A stretch of DNA of 64,000 nucleotides. It comes from Myxococcales bacterium (GTDB lineage Bacteria > Myxococcota_A > Bradymonadia > UBA7976 > UBA1532). Position numbers and translations under genes: made by a program. The stretch spans positions 186,001 through 250,000 of the forward strand of contig JACKDP010000007.1 of NCBI GenBank assembly GCA_020633435.1. Direction: 5' to 3'. Shown here piece after piece: positions 32,611 to 41,664 of the stretch (position 1 is the stretch's first letter; every line of letters begins with the position of its first letter). The notes under the pieces were generated by a model. That model saw only the letters and a list, made by a program, of their open reading frames with translations. It did not search any database and had not been told where the DNA came from.

Positions 32611-34643
32611 TCAGAACTCGCTGGCTTCCAGGGTGGTGCGATCGACGATCTGCTTGATGCGGCGCTGGGCGTCCTGGCCCTTGCTGCCGCTCAGCCCCTT
32701 GGAGAGGGCCTCGACGAAGTAGCGCTGCGCGCTCTTGGGCGCGCCGCGGCGCTGGGCATCCACGCCCTTGTTGTAGTCGGCCTCCGCCTCGGCGATGTCG
32801 GCGGCGGTGGGGTTGGCCTTGGGCACCACGCGGACGCCGGCCACCTGGATGGGGGCGGCCACGGCGGGGGGCGCCGTCGCGGGGGCGGCCGTCACGGGGG
32901 CGGCGACGGTGACCGGGGCGGCGACCGCGTCGCGGGGCGGGCGCGGCTTGCGCGGCTCGGGGGCCTTGGAGGCGACGAGAGGCGACGGAGGCCACCGCGG
33001 CGTCGGGCGGCGGCGGCGGGGGCGGCGTCCGGCACGGCGGCGTCGTCGAGGGCCGCGGCGGCCGCGGCGGCGTCGTCGGGACCGCGGCGTCCGCCGGAGG
33101 CGGCGGCGGCGCGGCGTCCACGGGGCGGCGGCGCCGCGGTGGGCGGGGCCACCGTCGCGGGGGCGATCCCGCCGGCCACCACGGGCGGCGGCGGGGTGGG
33201 GGCGGGCCAGAGCAGCCAGACGACGAAGGCGATGATGACGGCGGCGGCCGCGATGAGCAGGACCATGCGGCCGCGGCCGGGGGCCTCGGGCAGGACCTCC
33301 AGCTCGGGGATGGTCTCGATGGAGGGCCGCGCCACCACGGGGGGCGGGCCGTCCATCGCCAGGGGCGCCGACAGCCGCTCCGGCGGGGGGGCCAGGGCGT
33401 CGAACGGGGGCGGCCCGGTGCGCAGGGCGGGGTGCTCCCCCGACGTGCGCAGGGCGGGGTGCTCCCCCGAGCCGCGGAAGACCGGCTGGCTGCCCGACGG
33501 GTAAGCTCCCGAAATCGAACCAGAATCCTCGATGTCGCGCGAGCCGGGCGCCGGGAAGTGGCTCACCGACGGGATGGGCGCGCGGTCGCGGGCCTCGTCG
33601 ATGGCGGTGAGGACGTCGAGGGCCTCGCGGGCGCTGCCGTAGCGCTGGCGAGGATCGATGGCCATGCACTTCTTGATGAAGTTGGTCAGGGCCAGGGGCA
33701 CGGCCTCCCCGAGGCCCGTCTGCTGGACGTGCGGGCGGGGGCTGCGGCAGTGGGCCGCGGCCATCTCGGCCAGCTCCATCTTGGGGATGGGCGGCTGGCC
33801 CAGCAGCATCTCGGCCATCATCACGCCGAAGGCGTAGACGTCGGTGCAGGGGGCCGTGGTCTGGGCGCGCCACTGCTCCGGGGCCATGTACTTGGGGGTG
33901 CCGATGACGCCGCCGCCCGCGCCCATGCGGGTGGTGTGGCCGCCGGAGCCCTGCAGGGACGAGATGCCGAAGTCGAAGAGGCGGGCGAAGTGCTTGCGCC
34001 CCTTGCTCTCGTCGATGAGGACGTTGCCCGGCTTGAGGTCGCGGTGCACGACGCCCATGTGGTGGGCCGCCGCCAGGCCGCGCAGGATGTTCACGCCCAG
34101 CTTGAGGGCCGACTCCAGGCCCACGCCCCGCTGCAGGGTGCGCAGGTACTGGCGCAGCGTCGGCCCGTGGACGAGCTCCATCACGAAGTACAGGAGGCGG
34201 TCGTTCTCCTCGTCGCTCAGGCTCGTCTCGCCGTAGTCGAAGAGCGTCACGACGTTGGGATCGAGGAGGGAGGCGGCCGTCCGGGCCTCGCGCTTGAAGC
34301 GGCTGATGACGGCCGGATCCACCTCGGGATCCACCATCAGGACCTTGATGGCGACGTCGCGGGCGAGGGCGCGCTGCTCGGCGCGGTAGACGGCCCCGAA
34401 GCCGCCGGCGCCGAGGTAGCCGTTGATGATGTACGCCTCGCCGATGGTCACCCCGAGGAGGTGCTGCTTCGAGCGCGGCGTCCGCGCCAGCATGCCCGCG
34501 GTGACCGCGTGCACGCCGCCGGAGATGGAGTGGTCGATCGGGCAATAGGGGTCGTCGGCCGAGAGCTGCTGGGCGCACTTCGGGCACACGAGCGCGGTCG
34601 GATCCGGCGGTCCTGCCGGCGGCTGTTCGGCGTCACCCCCCAT
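32611..34643 (-). CDS. membrane Ser/Thr protein kinase with frameshifted C-terminal tail
   Basis: The main frame from ATG 34643 runs to 32892. A zinc-ribbon-like start (CPKC at 20-23, CPID near 34) precedes a kinase domain: GYLGAGGFGAVY, Lys100 in VAIKVL, HRDLKPGN with Asp202, and DFG with Asp224. A membrane helix lies at about 455-476 (MVLLIAAAAVIIAFVVWLLW). In the Ala/Pro-rich stretch at 32975-33130 the frame decays into Arg-rich sequence, while two other frames in turn carry sensible codons. The last segment (about 32611-32985) encodes VASKAPEPRKPRPPRDAV and a helical end DIAEAEADYNKGVDAQRRGA resembling a TPR. I read this as one gene with indels in low-complexity DNA. Confidence 0.8.
33418..33471 (-). 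repeat. 27-base in-frame tandem duplication in the kinase linker
   Basis: Two adjacent 27-base units (33418-33444 and 33445-33471) encode SGEHPALRT twice in the juxtamembrane linker of the kinase. The unit is in frame, so the linker length changes without breaking the gene. It contains Ser and Thr that could be autophosphorylated. Confidence 0.85.
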
Positions 34644-34724
34644 CGCGTCCGAACGCTATCGGCGTTTAGGGTCCGCGCGCAACTTCGGCGTGCGGGTTGT
34701 GCAGCGGGGCGCGGCAGAAGCGGG

Positions 34725-36500
34725 TCAGCGGGCGTGGCTGAACAGCTCGGGCAGGGGGAGATCCTTGAGGAGCTGCTGGGTGCGCAGGGCCACCCGGCGC
34801 TCGATCTCGGCCGTGGTGACCAGGGCGGAGAGCTCGCTGAAGAGGGCCCGGCAGTCCGCCATGCTGATGGCCCGCACCACCGACTTCACCAGGGGCACGC
34901 TCACCGTGTTCATGGACAGCTCGGTGAGGCCCAGGCCCAGCAGCACCGGGATGTAGCCGGGCTCGCCCGCCATCTCGCCGCACATGCTCACCGGGATGCC
35001 GGCGGCGTGGGCGGCGGCCACCACCTGCGCCAGCACGCGCAGGACGGCGGGGTGCAGGGGCCGGTAGAGGTGGGCGACGTGCTCGTTGCCGCGGTCGATG
35101 GCCAGCATGTACTGGATGAGGTCGTTGGTGCCGATGGCGAAGAAGTCGGCCTCGTGGGCGAGGACGTCGGCGATGAGGGCCGCGCTCGGCAGCTCGATCA
35201 TGATGCCGAGGGGGATGTCGTCGGCCACGGCGTGCCCGGCGGCCACGACCTCGTCGCGGCAGTCCTGCAGCAGCGCGCGCACCACGCGGACCTCCTCGAC
35301 CCCGCTCACGAGGGGGATGAGGATGCGCAGGCGGCCGTGGGCCGAGGCGCGCAGCAGGGCGCGCAGCTGCGTCTTGAAGAGCTTGAGCTCGTGCAGACAG
35401 AAGCGGATGGCCCGCAGGCCCATGACCGGGTTGAGCTCCCGGTTGCGCTTGAGGTGCTCGATGAACTTGTCGCCGCCGATGTCGAGGGTGCGGATGGTCG
35501 CCCCGGAGGGGCCCGCGTCCTCCACCACCTGCCGGTAGGCCGCGTACTGCTCGTCCTCGGAGGGCAGCGTCTCGCGGTTCATGTACAGGTACTCGGTGCG
35601 GTACAGGCCCACGCCGAGGGCGCCGAACTCGAGGGCGGTGCGCGTCTCCTCGGGGCGCTCCACGTTGGCGGCGATGTGCACGGGGACGCCGTCGGTGGTG
35701 GCGGCCGGGGCGTGGCGGCTGGCGGTGATGACGGCCAGGCGGTTCTGCCACTCGAGCTGCAGGCGCTGGTAGCGGGCGAGCTCGACGGGGCTCGGGTTGA
35801 CGACGATGCGCCCGCTGGCCCCGTCCAGGATGAGCATGTCGCCCGTGGCCACGCGCTCGCTGATGTTCTCCAGGCCCACGACGGCCGGCAGATCGAGGGA
35901 GCGGGCCATGATGGCCGTGTGGCTCGTCTTGCCCCCGGCGTCGGTCGCGAAGCCCAGCACCGCCGTCCGCATGAGGAAGGCGGTGTCGGCGGGGGAGAGG
36001 TCGTGGGCGACGACGATGGCGCTCGGCCCCACCAGGCTGAGGTTCGGCTGGGCGGTGCCGAGCAGGTTGCGCAGCACGCGGGAGCCCACGAACTCCACGT
36101 CGGCGCGGCGCTCGCGGAAGTACTCGTCGTCGATGTTGTCGAAGAGCTGCTTGATGCTGCGGATGACCTTCTTCAGCGCCCACTCGGCGTTGATGAGGTC
36201 GGCGCGGATGGCCTCCCGGGTGGCGTGCACGAGCTGCTCGTCGCGCAGCATGAGCTGGTGGGCCTCCAGGATGAGGCCGTGCTCCTCGCCGGCGTCGCTG
36301 AGCTTGTCGCGCACGTCCTGGATCTGGCTCTCGGACTGGGCCAGGGCGGCCTCCAGGCGCTCGAGCTCGCTCTCCACCTGGTCATGGGGCAGGTGGTACT
36401 TGGGGATCTGGATGCGGCGGCGATCCACGAGGTGAGCGCGGCCGATGGCGTAGCCCGGCGAGACGCCGATGCCTTCCATCACGAAGCGCTCGGCGCTCAT
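34725..36500 (-). CDS. ptsI: phosphotransferase system enzyme I
   Basis: A 591-residue cytoplasmic enzyme that takes phosphate from phosphoenolpyruvate and passes it to HPr. The active histidine is about residue 194 in GGKTSHTAIMAR; the PEP-binding barrel shows LYRTEYLYM, TLDIGGDKF, IGIMIELPSAA-like IMIELPS and DFFAIGTNDLIQY, and the Cys of SMCGEMAG is present. ATG 36500 is taken as start, 3 bases after the HPr stop; a GTG at 36506 overlapping that stop is an alternative with a closer GGGAGG. It is the last gene of the PTS operon. Confidence 0.95.
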   Translation of the reverse strand: MSAERFVMEGIGVSPGYAIGRAHLVDRRRIQIPKYHLPHDQVESELERLEAALAQSESQIQDVRDKLSDAGEEHGLILEAHQLMLRDEQLVHATREAIRADLINAEWALKKVIRSIKQLFDNIDDEYFRERRADVEFVGSRVLRNLLGTAQPNLSLVGPSAIVVAHDLSPADTAFLMRTAVLGFATDAGGKTSHTAIMARSLDLPAVVGLENISERVATGDMLILDGASGRIVVNPSPVELARYQRLQLEWQNRLAVITASRHAPAATTDGVPVHIAANVERPEETRTALEFGALGVGLYRTEYLYMNRETLPSEDEQYAAYRQVVEDAGPSGATIRTLDIGGDKFIEHLKRNRELNPVMGLRAIRFCLHELKLFKTQLRALLRASAHGRLRILIPLVSGVEEVRVVRALLQDCRDEVVAAGHAVADDIPLGIMIELPSAALIADVLAHEADFFAIGTNDLIQYMLAIDRGNEHVAHLYRPLHPAVLRVLAQVVAAAHAAGIPVSMCGEMAGEPGYIPVLLGLGLTELSMNTVSVPLVKSVVRAISMADCRALFSELSALVTTAEIERRVALRTQQLLKDLPLPELFSHAR

Positions 36501-36502
36501 GG

Positions 36503-36781
36503 TCACTCACCCTCCCCGAACCGGGACGCGATGCAGGCCTCGATGGCGTCGAGGGCCTCGCGGGCGTCCTCCCCCTCGCAGACGACCGTGACGAAGGAGC
36601 CGCGCGCGGCCGCCAGCGTCATGATGCCCAGGATGGACTTGCCGTTGACCGACTGCCCGTCCTTGGTGAGCGTGATGCCGGCCTTGTACCGGCTGGTGAC
36701 CCGCACCAGCGTCGCGGCCGCCCGGGCGTGCAGCCCGAGCAGGTTGACGATCTGGAACGTCCCACGGATGGCGTCGCTCAT
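36503..36781 (-). CDS. ptsH: HPr phosphocarrier protein
   Basis: A 92-residue carrier between enzyme I and the EII components. The phosphorylated histidine is His18 in GLHARAAA; the regulatory serine is Ser49 in NGKSILGIMTLAA, which in HPr-kinase-containing bacteria is phosphorylated to modulate sugar uptake. Retention of this site agrees with the hprK gene 3.3 kb upstream in the same operon. The gene lies 35 bases downstream of the EIID stop. Confidence 0.95.
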   Translation of the reverse strand: MSDAIRGTFQIVNLLGLHARAAATLVRVTSRYKAGITLTKDGQSVNGKSILGIMTLAAARGSFVTVVCEGEDAREALDAIEACIASRFGEGE

Positions 36782-36816
36782 CGGCCGACCTCACCTCCAG
36801 TGTAGCAGGAGCACCG

Positions 36817-37608
36817 TCAACCCCCCAGGATCGGGAAGATGGACTGCATGCCCAGGACGAACACGATGCACCCCAGCGCGAAGGCGTAGAGCAGCGCCAG
36901 CATCGGGAGCTGGCGCTTCAAGCACAGAAACGAGATCACCGTCAGGGTGCCCAGCAGGAAGGGCTCCAGGCCGTCGCCGAGGGCGAGGCCCGACGTGCGG
37001 GCCACGAAGGCCTGCTGGGCCGCCACGACCCCCAGGACGAGGCCCGTCAGCACATGGGCCCAGTCCGACAGGCGCACCAGGCGCAGGCGGTTCAGGTCGA
37101 TGGCGACCTGCTCGGCCACGCGGTAGCCGCGGAAGATGCCGAACACCCGCACCGACAGGTGGCAGGCGTTGTAGAGGGCCAGGAAGCCGATGGGCGCCCA
37201 GGCGTGTCCGAGCAGCAGCCCCAGCACGGCGCAGGCCGCGCAGAAGGGCTTGAGGCTCGTCCAGAAGAAGCCGTCACCGAGGGCCGCCAGGGGGCCCATC
37301 ATGGTCCGCTTGAAGGCGCGCACCCGCTCGGGGCTGGCGGTGCCGGCGGCGATGTCCTCTTCCATCCGCACGGCGGCGCCGAGGACGGCGCAGGCCATGT
37401 ACGGGTGGCTGTTGAAGAACTCCAGGTGCCGCTCCAGCGCGGCGCGCAGCTCGGGGCCCCGGTGGAGGCGCCGCAGGGCCGGCAGCATGCAGGTGGCGAA
37501 GCCGACGTTCTGCATCCGCTGGTAGTTGGCGGCGGCCAGGAAGAAGAAGCTCTTCCAGAGCACCTGCAGCAGCACGAAGCCGCCGACGCGCGGGCGGGTC
37601 GTCGTCAT
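36817..37608 (-). CDS. PTS mannose-family EIID component
   Basis: A 263-residue membrane protein of the mannose/fructose/sorbose EIID family, which with EIIC forms the sugar channel. The typical N-terminal signature is seen: SFFFLAAANYQRMQNVGFATCMLP, then EFFNSHPYMACAVLGAAVRMEE and GPLAALGDGFFW (each a family-conserved segment). C-terminal helices include LLGTLTVISFLCL and LLYAFALGCIVFVLGM. ATG 37608 overlaps the EIIC stop by four bases (ATGA). Substrate cannot be predicted; in deltaproteobacteria this system may act mainly in regulation. Confidence 0.9.
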   Translation of the reverse strand: MTTTRPRVGGFVLLQVLWKSFFFLAAANYQRMQNVGFATCMLPALRRLHRGPELRAALERHLEFFNSHPYMACAVLGAAVRMEEDIAAGTASPERVRAFKRTMMGPLAALGDGFFWTSLKPFCAACAVLGLLLGHAWAPIGFLALYNACHLSVRVFGIFRGYRVAEQVAIDLNRLRLVRLSDWAHVLTGLVLGVVAAQQAFVARTSGLALGDGLEPFLLGTLTVISFLCLKRQLPMLALLYAFALGCIVFVLGMQSIFPILGG

Positions 37609-38327
37609 GGCGAGCCCCCCGGGCGCAGCAGGAGGAGCGCGAGGACGAACGAGACCGTGGCCAGCGCCAGCGCCCGCCGGCGCCGCAGGTGGGACAGGGC
37701 GACCCCCAGGCCCACGGCCGGGATGACGTAGACCTCCACCGCCGTGATCGCCGTGCCCAGCGTCAGGCCGTTGAGGGCGTGGTGGAGCAGCCCGAGCAGC
37801 GCGAAGCCCACCAGCGCCCCCCCGGCCACCAGGCCGGCGCCCACGATGAAGGCCCGCACCAGCCCCAGCCAGGGCAGGCGCCCGATGCGCTCGGGGTGAT
37901 CGCCGCGCACCAGGGTGTCGGCGCGCCGCGCCAGCAGCATGTTGGCCCGGTCCGTCTGCACCTCCGCCCAGCGGCCCACCAGGCTGAGGGGCGCGCCCAG
38001 CAGGATGGCCATGCCCTCCAGGGCCAGGGGGGCCGGCGGCTCGGTGTGGCGCTGCGTCAGGAAGACCATGCCGCCGATGGCCAGGCTGGCCACCGTCTCG
38101 TTCTGGGGCACGTTCGCGCCGAAGAGGGACGACGCCATCCAGAGGAGCTGGAGGACGGCGCCGAGCTGCAGGCCGGCGCCCGGCGCGCCCAGGCACAGGG
38201 CCAGCAGCGGCACCGCCACCACGGGCTGGCTCAGCATGAGCTGGAACGCCCCGCGCCGATCCAGGCTCAACCCGCCGCCGATCAGGGCGATCACCGCGAG
38301 GTCGAGGCCGAGGGCGACGGGATCCAT
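37605..38327 (-). CDS. PTS mannose-family EIIC component
   Basis: A 240-residue membrane protein with six or more hydrophobic segments (LDLAVIALIGGGLSLDRRGA, AVPLLALCLGAPGAGLQLGA, FIVGAGLVAGGALVGFALLG, LATVSFVLALLLL). LQLGAVLQLLWMAS and GANVPQNETVAS match the EIIC family conserved region. It starts three bases after the EIIB stop and overlaps EIID by four bases. With EIID it would transport a hexose-type sugar while EIIB phosphorylates it. Confidence 0.9.
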   Translation of the reverse strand: MDPVALGLDLAVIALIGGGLSLDRRGAFQLMLSQPVVAVPLLALCLGAPGAGLQLGAVLQLLWMASSLFGANVPQNETVASLAIGGMVFLTQRHTEPPAPLALEGMAILLGAPLSLVGRWAEVQTDRANMLLARRADTLVRGDHPERIGRLPWLGLVRAFIVGAGLVAGGALVGFALLGLLHHALNGLTLGTAITAVEVYVIPAVGLGVALSHLRRRRALALATVSFVLALLLLRPGGSP

Positions 38328-38330
38328 GGG

Positions 38331-38810
38331 TCAGGCGTCCGCGACGGCCCGCTTGAGATCGATGGGGGTCTCGTCCGGCAGGCTGCGGATCTCGACCTGG
38401 ACGCCGCGGCGGATGAGCCCGCGCAGGCCATCGATCTGGCCGTCGCTGAGGTACACCGCGTTGGTGAAGCGGCGGGTGCCGGCGCCGTGGTGGACGTTGC
38501 CGATGTTCAGGGCCGGGAAGCGATCGCCGGCCTCGAACAGGCGCACCGCGTCCTCCACCGTCTCGATGAGCACCAGGGTGCTGTCGCGCCCGTACCGGCG
38601 GCCGGCCAGCCAGGCGGCGGCCTCGCCGACGCCGAGGGCCTGCACGGTGGTGCCGCTGGGGACCGTCATCTGGAACATGCTCATCTGCAAGGCGTTTTCG
38701 GGCGCCTGGTCGTTGGCGATGAGCACCCGGCGCACCCGCAGGAAGGGCAGCCAGGTCGCGATGATCTGGCCGTGCAGGAGGCGGTTGTCGACGCGATGAA
38801 ACGGGTTCAA
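38331..38810 (-). CDS. PTS mannose-family EIIB component
   Basis: A 159-residue cytoplasmic domain that receives phosphate from EIIA and donates it to the sugar. The phosphorylated histidine is His13 in RVDNRLLHGQIIATW, the classical EIIB signature. Other family segments are VLIANDQAPEN and LNIGNVHHGAGTRRFTNAVY. Its ATG overlaps the EIIA stop by four bases, so EIIA and EIIB are separate, coupled polypeptides rather than the fused EIIAB of E. coli ManX. Confidence 0.93.
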   Translation of the reverse strand: MNPFHRVDNRLLHGQIIATWLPFLRVRRVLIANDQAPENALQMSMFQMTVPSGTTVQALGVGEAAAWLAGRRYGRDSTLVLIETVEDAVRLFEAGDRFPALNIGNVHHGAGTRRFTNAVYLSDGQIDGLRGLIRRGVQVEIRSLPDETPIDLKRAVADA

Positions 38811-39211
38811 GTGCCCTTCCCCCGGGCGCGCAGGAGCTCGCCGGCCACCAGGATGTTCTCCCGGGCGTGGTCCCGCGCGGCGGCGGCCACCGCGGCGACG
38901 TCCCCCTCGCGGCTGGTGTACAGCTTCAAGAGCATCGGCAGGTTCACGCCCGTGACGACCTCGACCTCGTTGAGGAACGAGAGGGAGAGGTTCGAGGGGG
39001 TGCCGCCGAACATGTCGCAGAGCAGCAGGATGCCGTCCCCCGCGTCCACCTCGGCGATGGCCGCCCGCAGCCGGGCCAGCACGTCGTCCATGGGGTCGCC
39101 GCGCCGGACCGAGACGGCGGCGGCCTGGGGGAACTCGCCCACGATCATCGACGCGGTGTCGAGGAGCGCCTGGGCGAGGTTGTCGTGCGTGCAGATGACG
39201 ACGCCGATCAT
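38807..39211 (-). CDS. PTS mannose-family EIIA component
   Basis: A 134-residue cytoplasmic protein. The phosphorylated histidine is His9 in GVVICTHDNLAQALL, and LLLCDMFGGTPSNLSL is the family's second signature. ATG 39211 overlaps the rapZ stop by four bases (ATGA), which decides the start over the longer frame. Position directly after rapZ and hprK is the standard deltaproteobacterial order, tying sugar or nitrogen phosphotransfer to RpoN and cell-wall precursor control. Confidence 0.93.
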   Translation of the reverse strand: MIGVVICTHDNLAQALLDTASMIVGEFPQAAAVSVRRGDPMDDVLARLRAAIAEVDAGDGILLLCDMFGGTPSNLSLSFLNEVEVVTGVNLPMLLKLYTSREGDVAAVAAAARDHARENILVAGELLRARGKGT

Positions 39212-40083
39212 CGTGTGTCCTTGTCGATGTCCCGGTGGCGCACGGTGATCGCGCGCCCCGCCGATCTCAGGTGACCCGCCAGGTGCTCGATGATGGACAC
39301 CGAGCGGTGGCGTCCTCCGGTACACCCGATGGCCACCGTCAGGTAGCTCTTTCCCTCAGCGTCGTACGCCGGCAGGACGTCGTCGATCAAGGGCACGAAG
39401 CGATCGAGGAAGCGGGCGGTGGCCTCGTGGGTGAGCACGAAGTCGCGGACGGGGGCGTCCAGCCCCGTCTGGGGCCGCAGCGCCTCGACGAAGTGGGGGT
39501 TGGGCAGGAAGCGGACGTCCCAGACGATGTCGGCCTCCTGGGGCACCCCCCAGGTGAAGCCGAAGCTCATCAGCGAGACGCGCGCCCCGGCCCGCCGGCT
39601 CTCCCCCGTGGCGAAGGCCTGTACCGCCGCCTTGCACTGGTGCACCGTCAGGTGGGAGGTGTCGATGATGCGGGAAGCCAGGGCGCGAAACGGCTGCATG
39701 GCCACGCGCGCCCGGGTGATGGCCTCGGGCAGCGAGAGCGACTCGCCCATGGGGTGGCGGCGCCGGGTGGCGCTGAACCGCCGCAGGAGCACGGCGTCCG
39801 TGGCCTCCAGGAACAGGATGTCGACGTCGGCGCCGCGGGCCCGCAGCGCGTCGAGCATCTTCAGCGTGGCCTCCGGATCGTCGACGTTGCGGCTGTCGAG
39901 GCCGAGGGCCAGCCGCGAGAGCTTGTCGGTGCCGCGGGCCAGGGCCACCAGCTTGGGCATGAGGGGCGGGGGCAGGGCGTCCACGCAGAAGTAGCCCAGG
40001 TCTTCCAGGGCGTGCAGGGCCGTGGAGATGCCCGAGCCGCTCAGGCCCGTGACCACCAGCAGCGCGGGGGCGACCTCACTCAA
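39208..40083 (-). CDS. rapZ: RapZ/YvcJ-type nucleotide-binding protein with altered Walker A
   Basis: A 291-residue member of the RapZ family, which in E. coli binds small RNAs to control glucosamine-6-phosphate synthase and in Gram-positives (YvcJ) hydrolyses GTP/ATP. Family segments are ALEDLGYFCVDALPP, DSRNVDD, RRRHPMGE, SFGFTWGVPQEADIVWDVRF, NPHF and IGCTGGRHRSVSI. The P-loop reads GLSGSGIST: the invariant lysine is isoleucine, checked at the codon (ATC at about 40040). Nucleotide hydrolysis is thus doubtful. It overlaps hprK by eight bases and EIIA by four. Confidence 0.93.
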   Translation of the reverse strand: MSEVAPALLVVTGLSGSGISTALHALEDLGYFCVDALPPPLMPKLVALARGTDKLSRLALGLDSRNVDDPEATLKMLDALRARGADVDILFLEATDAVLLRRFSATRRRHPMGESLSLPEAITRARVAMQPFRALASRIIDTSHLTVHQCKAAVQAFATGESRRAGARVSLMSFGFTWGVPQEADIVWDVRFLPNPHFVEALRPQTGLDAPVRDFVLTHEATARFLDRFVPLIDDVLPAYDAEGKSYLTVAIGCTGGRHRSVSIIEHLAGHLRSAGRAITVRHRDIDKDTR

Positions 40084-41062
40084 GATCCGTCTCCTCCGGC
40101 AGGGGCGGCGTGACCTCGACCGGCGCCGCCCCCCGCGTCAGCAGGCCCTGCAGCCGCGCCGCGAACGCCTGGGCGGAGTGCGTCCCCTGGGCCTTCAGCA
40201 GCCGGTCCCGCGCCGCCACCTCGATGATCAGCTTCAGCGAGCGCCCGGGGCGCACCGGCAGCGTCAGGTGCGTCACCGGCACGCCCGCCAGCATCATCCG
40301 CTGGGTGTCGAGGCCGACGCGATCATAGTGCGCCGTCGGGTCCCACTCCATCAGCTCGCAGACGAGCTCGACGCGCTTGCGCTCGCGCACGGCGGCCGCC
40401 CCGAACAGATCCTTGATGTTGAGGATGCCGAGGCCGCGGATCTCCATGTGATAGCGCGTCAGATCCGGCCCGGCCCCCACCACGACGCTGTTGGACTCCT
40501 GCTCCAGGATGACCACGTCGTCGGAGACGAGGCGGTGGCCGGCCGCCACCAGCTCCAGGGCCACCTCGCTCTTGCCGATGCCGCTCTTGCCGAGGATGAG
40601 GACGCCCACGCCGAAGACATCGATGAGGACGCCGTGGATGCTCGCCCGCACCGCCAGCCAGCGGTGCAGGTGGGCGTTGACCCGCTCGGTGGCCACCGTG
40701 CTCGGCTCGTCCGTCAGGATGACGGCGAACGGCTGCTCGTCCCCCACCTGGCAGAGCTCCGGCGGGGGCTCCAGGTCGGTCGTGACGACGAGGGCGGGGA
40801 AGTCGGCGGCGGCCAGGGCGTCGAGGACGGCCCGGCGCTTGTCGGGCGGCTGGCTCCACAGGTAGCCCAGCTCGGCCCGCCCCATCATCTGCACGCGGTC
40901 GTGCTCGAGGTGCACGGTGTAGCCCGTGAGGGCGACGCCGACGCGCTGGATGGTGGCCTGGTTGATGGGGCGAGGGCGGGCGGCGAGCCCCGCCACGAGC
41001 CGGTACCCGCGGGGCGCCAGCGCGTCGACCAGCTCCCCGACGGTCACCTCCGGGTGGAGCAT
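40076..41062 (-). CDS. hprK: HPr kinase/phosphorylase
   Basis: A 328-residue bifunctional enzyme phosphorylating HPr on its regulatory serine (Ser49 here) and removing that phosphate. The Walker A loop is intact at residues about 158-165 (GKSGIGKS), His143 lies in ASIHGVLIDV, and the family signature VELVCELMEWD and MEIRGLGILNIKDLFG are present. ATG 41062 gives the normal length; the longer open frame is Ser/Arg/Pro-rich and rejected. It lies 55 bases after ptsN and overlaps rapZ by eight bases. Confidence 0.95.
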   Translation of the reverse strand: MLHPEVTVGELVDALAPRGYRLVAGLAARPRPINQATIQRVGVALTGYTVHLEHDRVQMMGRAELGYLWSQPPDKRRAVLDALAAADFPALVVTTDLEPPPELCQVGDEQPFAVILTDEPSTVATERVNAHLHRWLAVRASIHGVLIDVFGVGVLILGKSGIGKSEVALELVAAGHRLVSDDVVILEQESNSVVVGAGPDLTRYHMEIRGLGILNIKDLFGAAAVRERKRVELVCELMEWDPTAHYDRVGLDTQRMMLAGVPVTHLTLPVRPGRSLKLIIEVAARDRLLKAQGTHSAQAFAARLQGLLTRGAAPVEVTPPLPEETDLE

Positions 41063-41117
41063 CGTCCTCGCCTCGGGCCGGCCCCCCGCGAGGGCGTGGG
41101 GGGAGGGGCCAGCACGG

Positions 41118-41579
41118 TCAGAGCTTCTCGTCCTCGGCGAGGAGAGCCGCGTAGAGGGAGCCGGCGTCCGGCGCGTCCAGGAGGGCCTGGCGGACGGTGG
41201 CGTCCTTGAGGAGCCGCGACACGCGGGCCAGCGCCTTGAGGTGCAGGCCGTGCTTGGACTCCGGCACGATGAGGGTGAAGAAGAGGTGCGTCGGCTGGCC
41301 ATCCAGGCTCTGGAAGTCGACGCCCCCGCGGCTGCGGCCGACACAGGCGATCACATCGCCTACCGCGTCCGTCTTGCCGTGGGGGATGGCCACCCCCTCG
41401 CCGATGCCGGTGCTCTGCAGCTTCTCGCGCCGCTGCAGGGTGTCGACGAGGTGGTTGGGGTCCAGGTCCGGCTGGACCTTGAGGATCAGGCCCACCAGCT
41501 CCCGGAGCACGCCCGCCTTGTTGGACGCGCCCAGGTCGGCCTCGATGGCCGCCGGGTGGAGAAAATCAGAGATGCGCAT
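41118..41579 (-). CDS. ptsN: PtsN-type EIIA(Ntr) regulatory protein
   Basis: A 153-residue fructose/mannitol-type EIIA domain. The phosphorylated histidine is His67 in GVAIPHGKTD; the family C-terminal part LKALARVSRLLKDATVRQALL is present. PtsN carries phosphate from a PTS relay and regulates nitrogen, potassium and sigma-54-related functions in proteobacteria. It lies between rpoN and hprK. The usual hpf (ribosome hibernation factor) gene between rpoN and ptsN is absent; the 85-base spacer contains nothing I recognise. Confidence 0.93.
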   Translation of the reverse strand: MRISDFLHPAAIEADLGASNKAGVLRELVGLILKVQPDLDPNHLVDTLQRREKLQSTGIGEGVAIPHGKTDAVGDVIACVGRSRGGVDFQSLDGQPTHLFFTLIVPESKHGLHLKALARVSRLLKDATVRQALLDAPDAGSLYAALLAEDEKL

Positions 41580-41664
41580 CGTCGCTCGTCTCTAGGCTCG
41601 GGCCGCCGCGCGACCCGCCCGGGGACGGGCAGGCGTCCTGCCGCGTCCCCCCCGCGTTGTTCTT

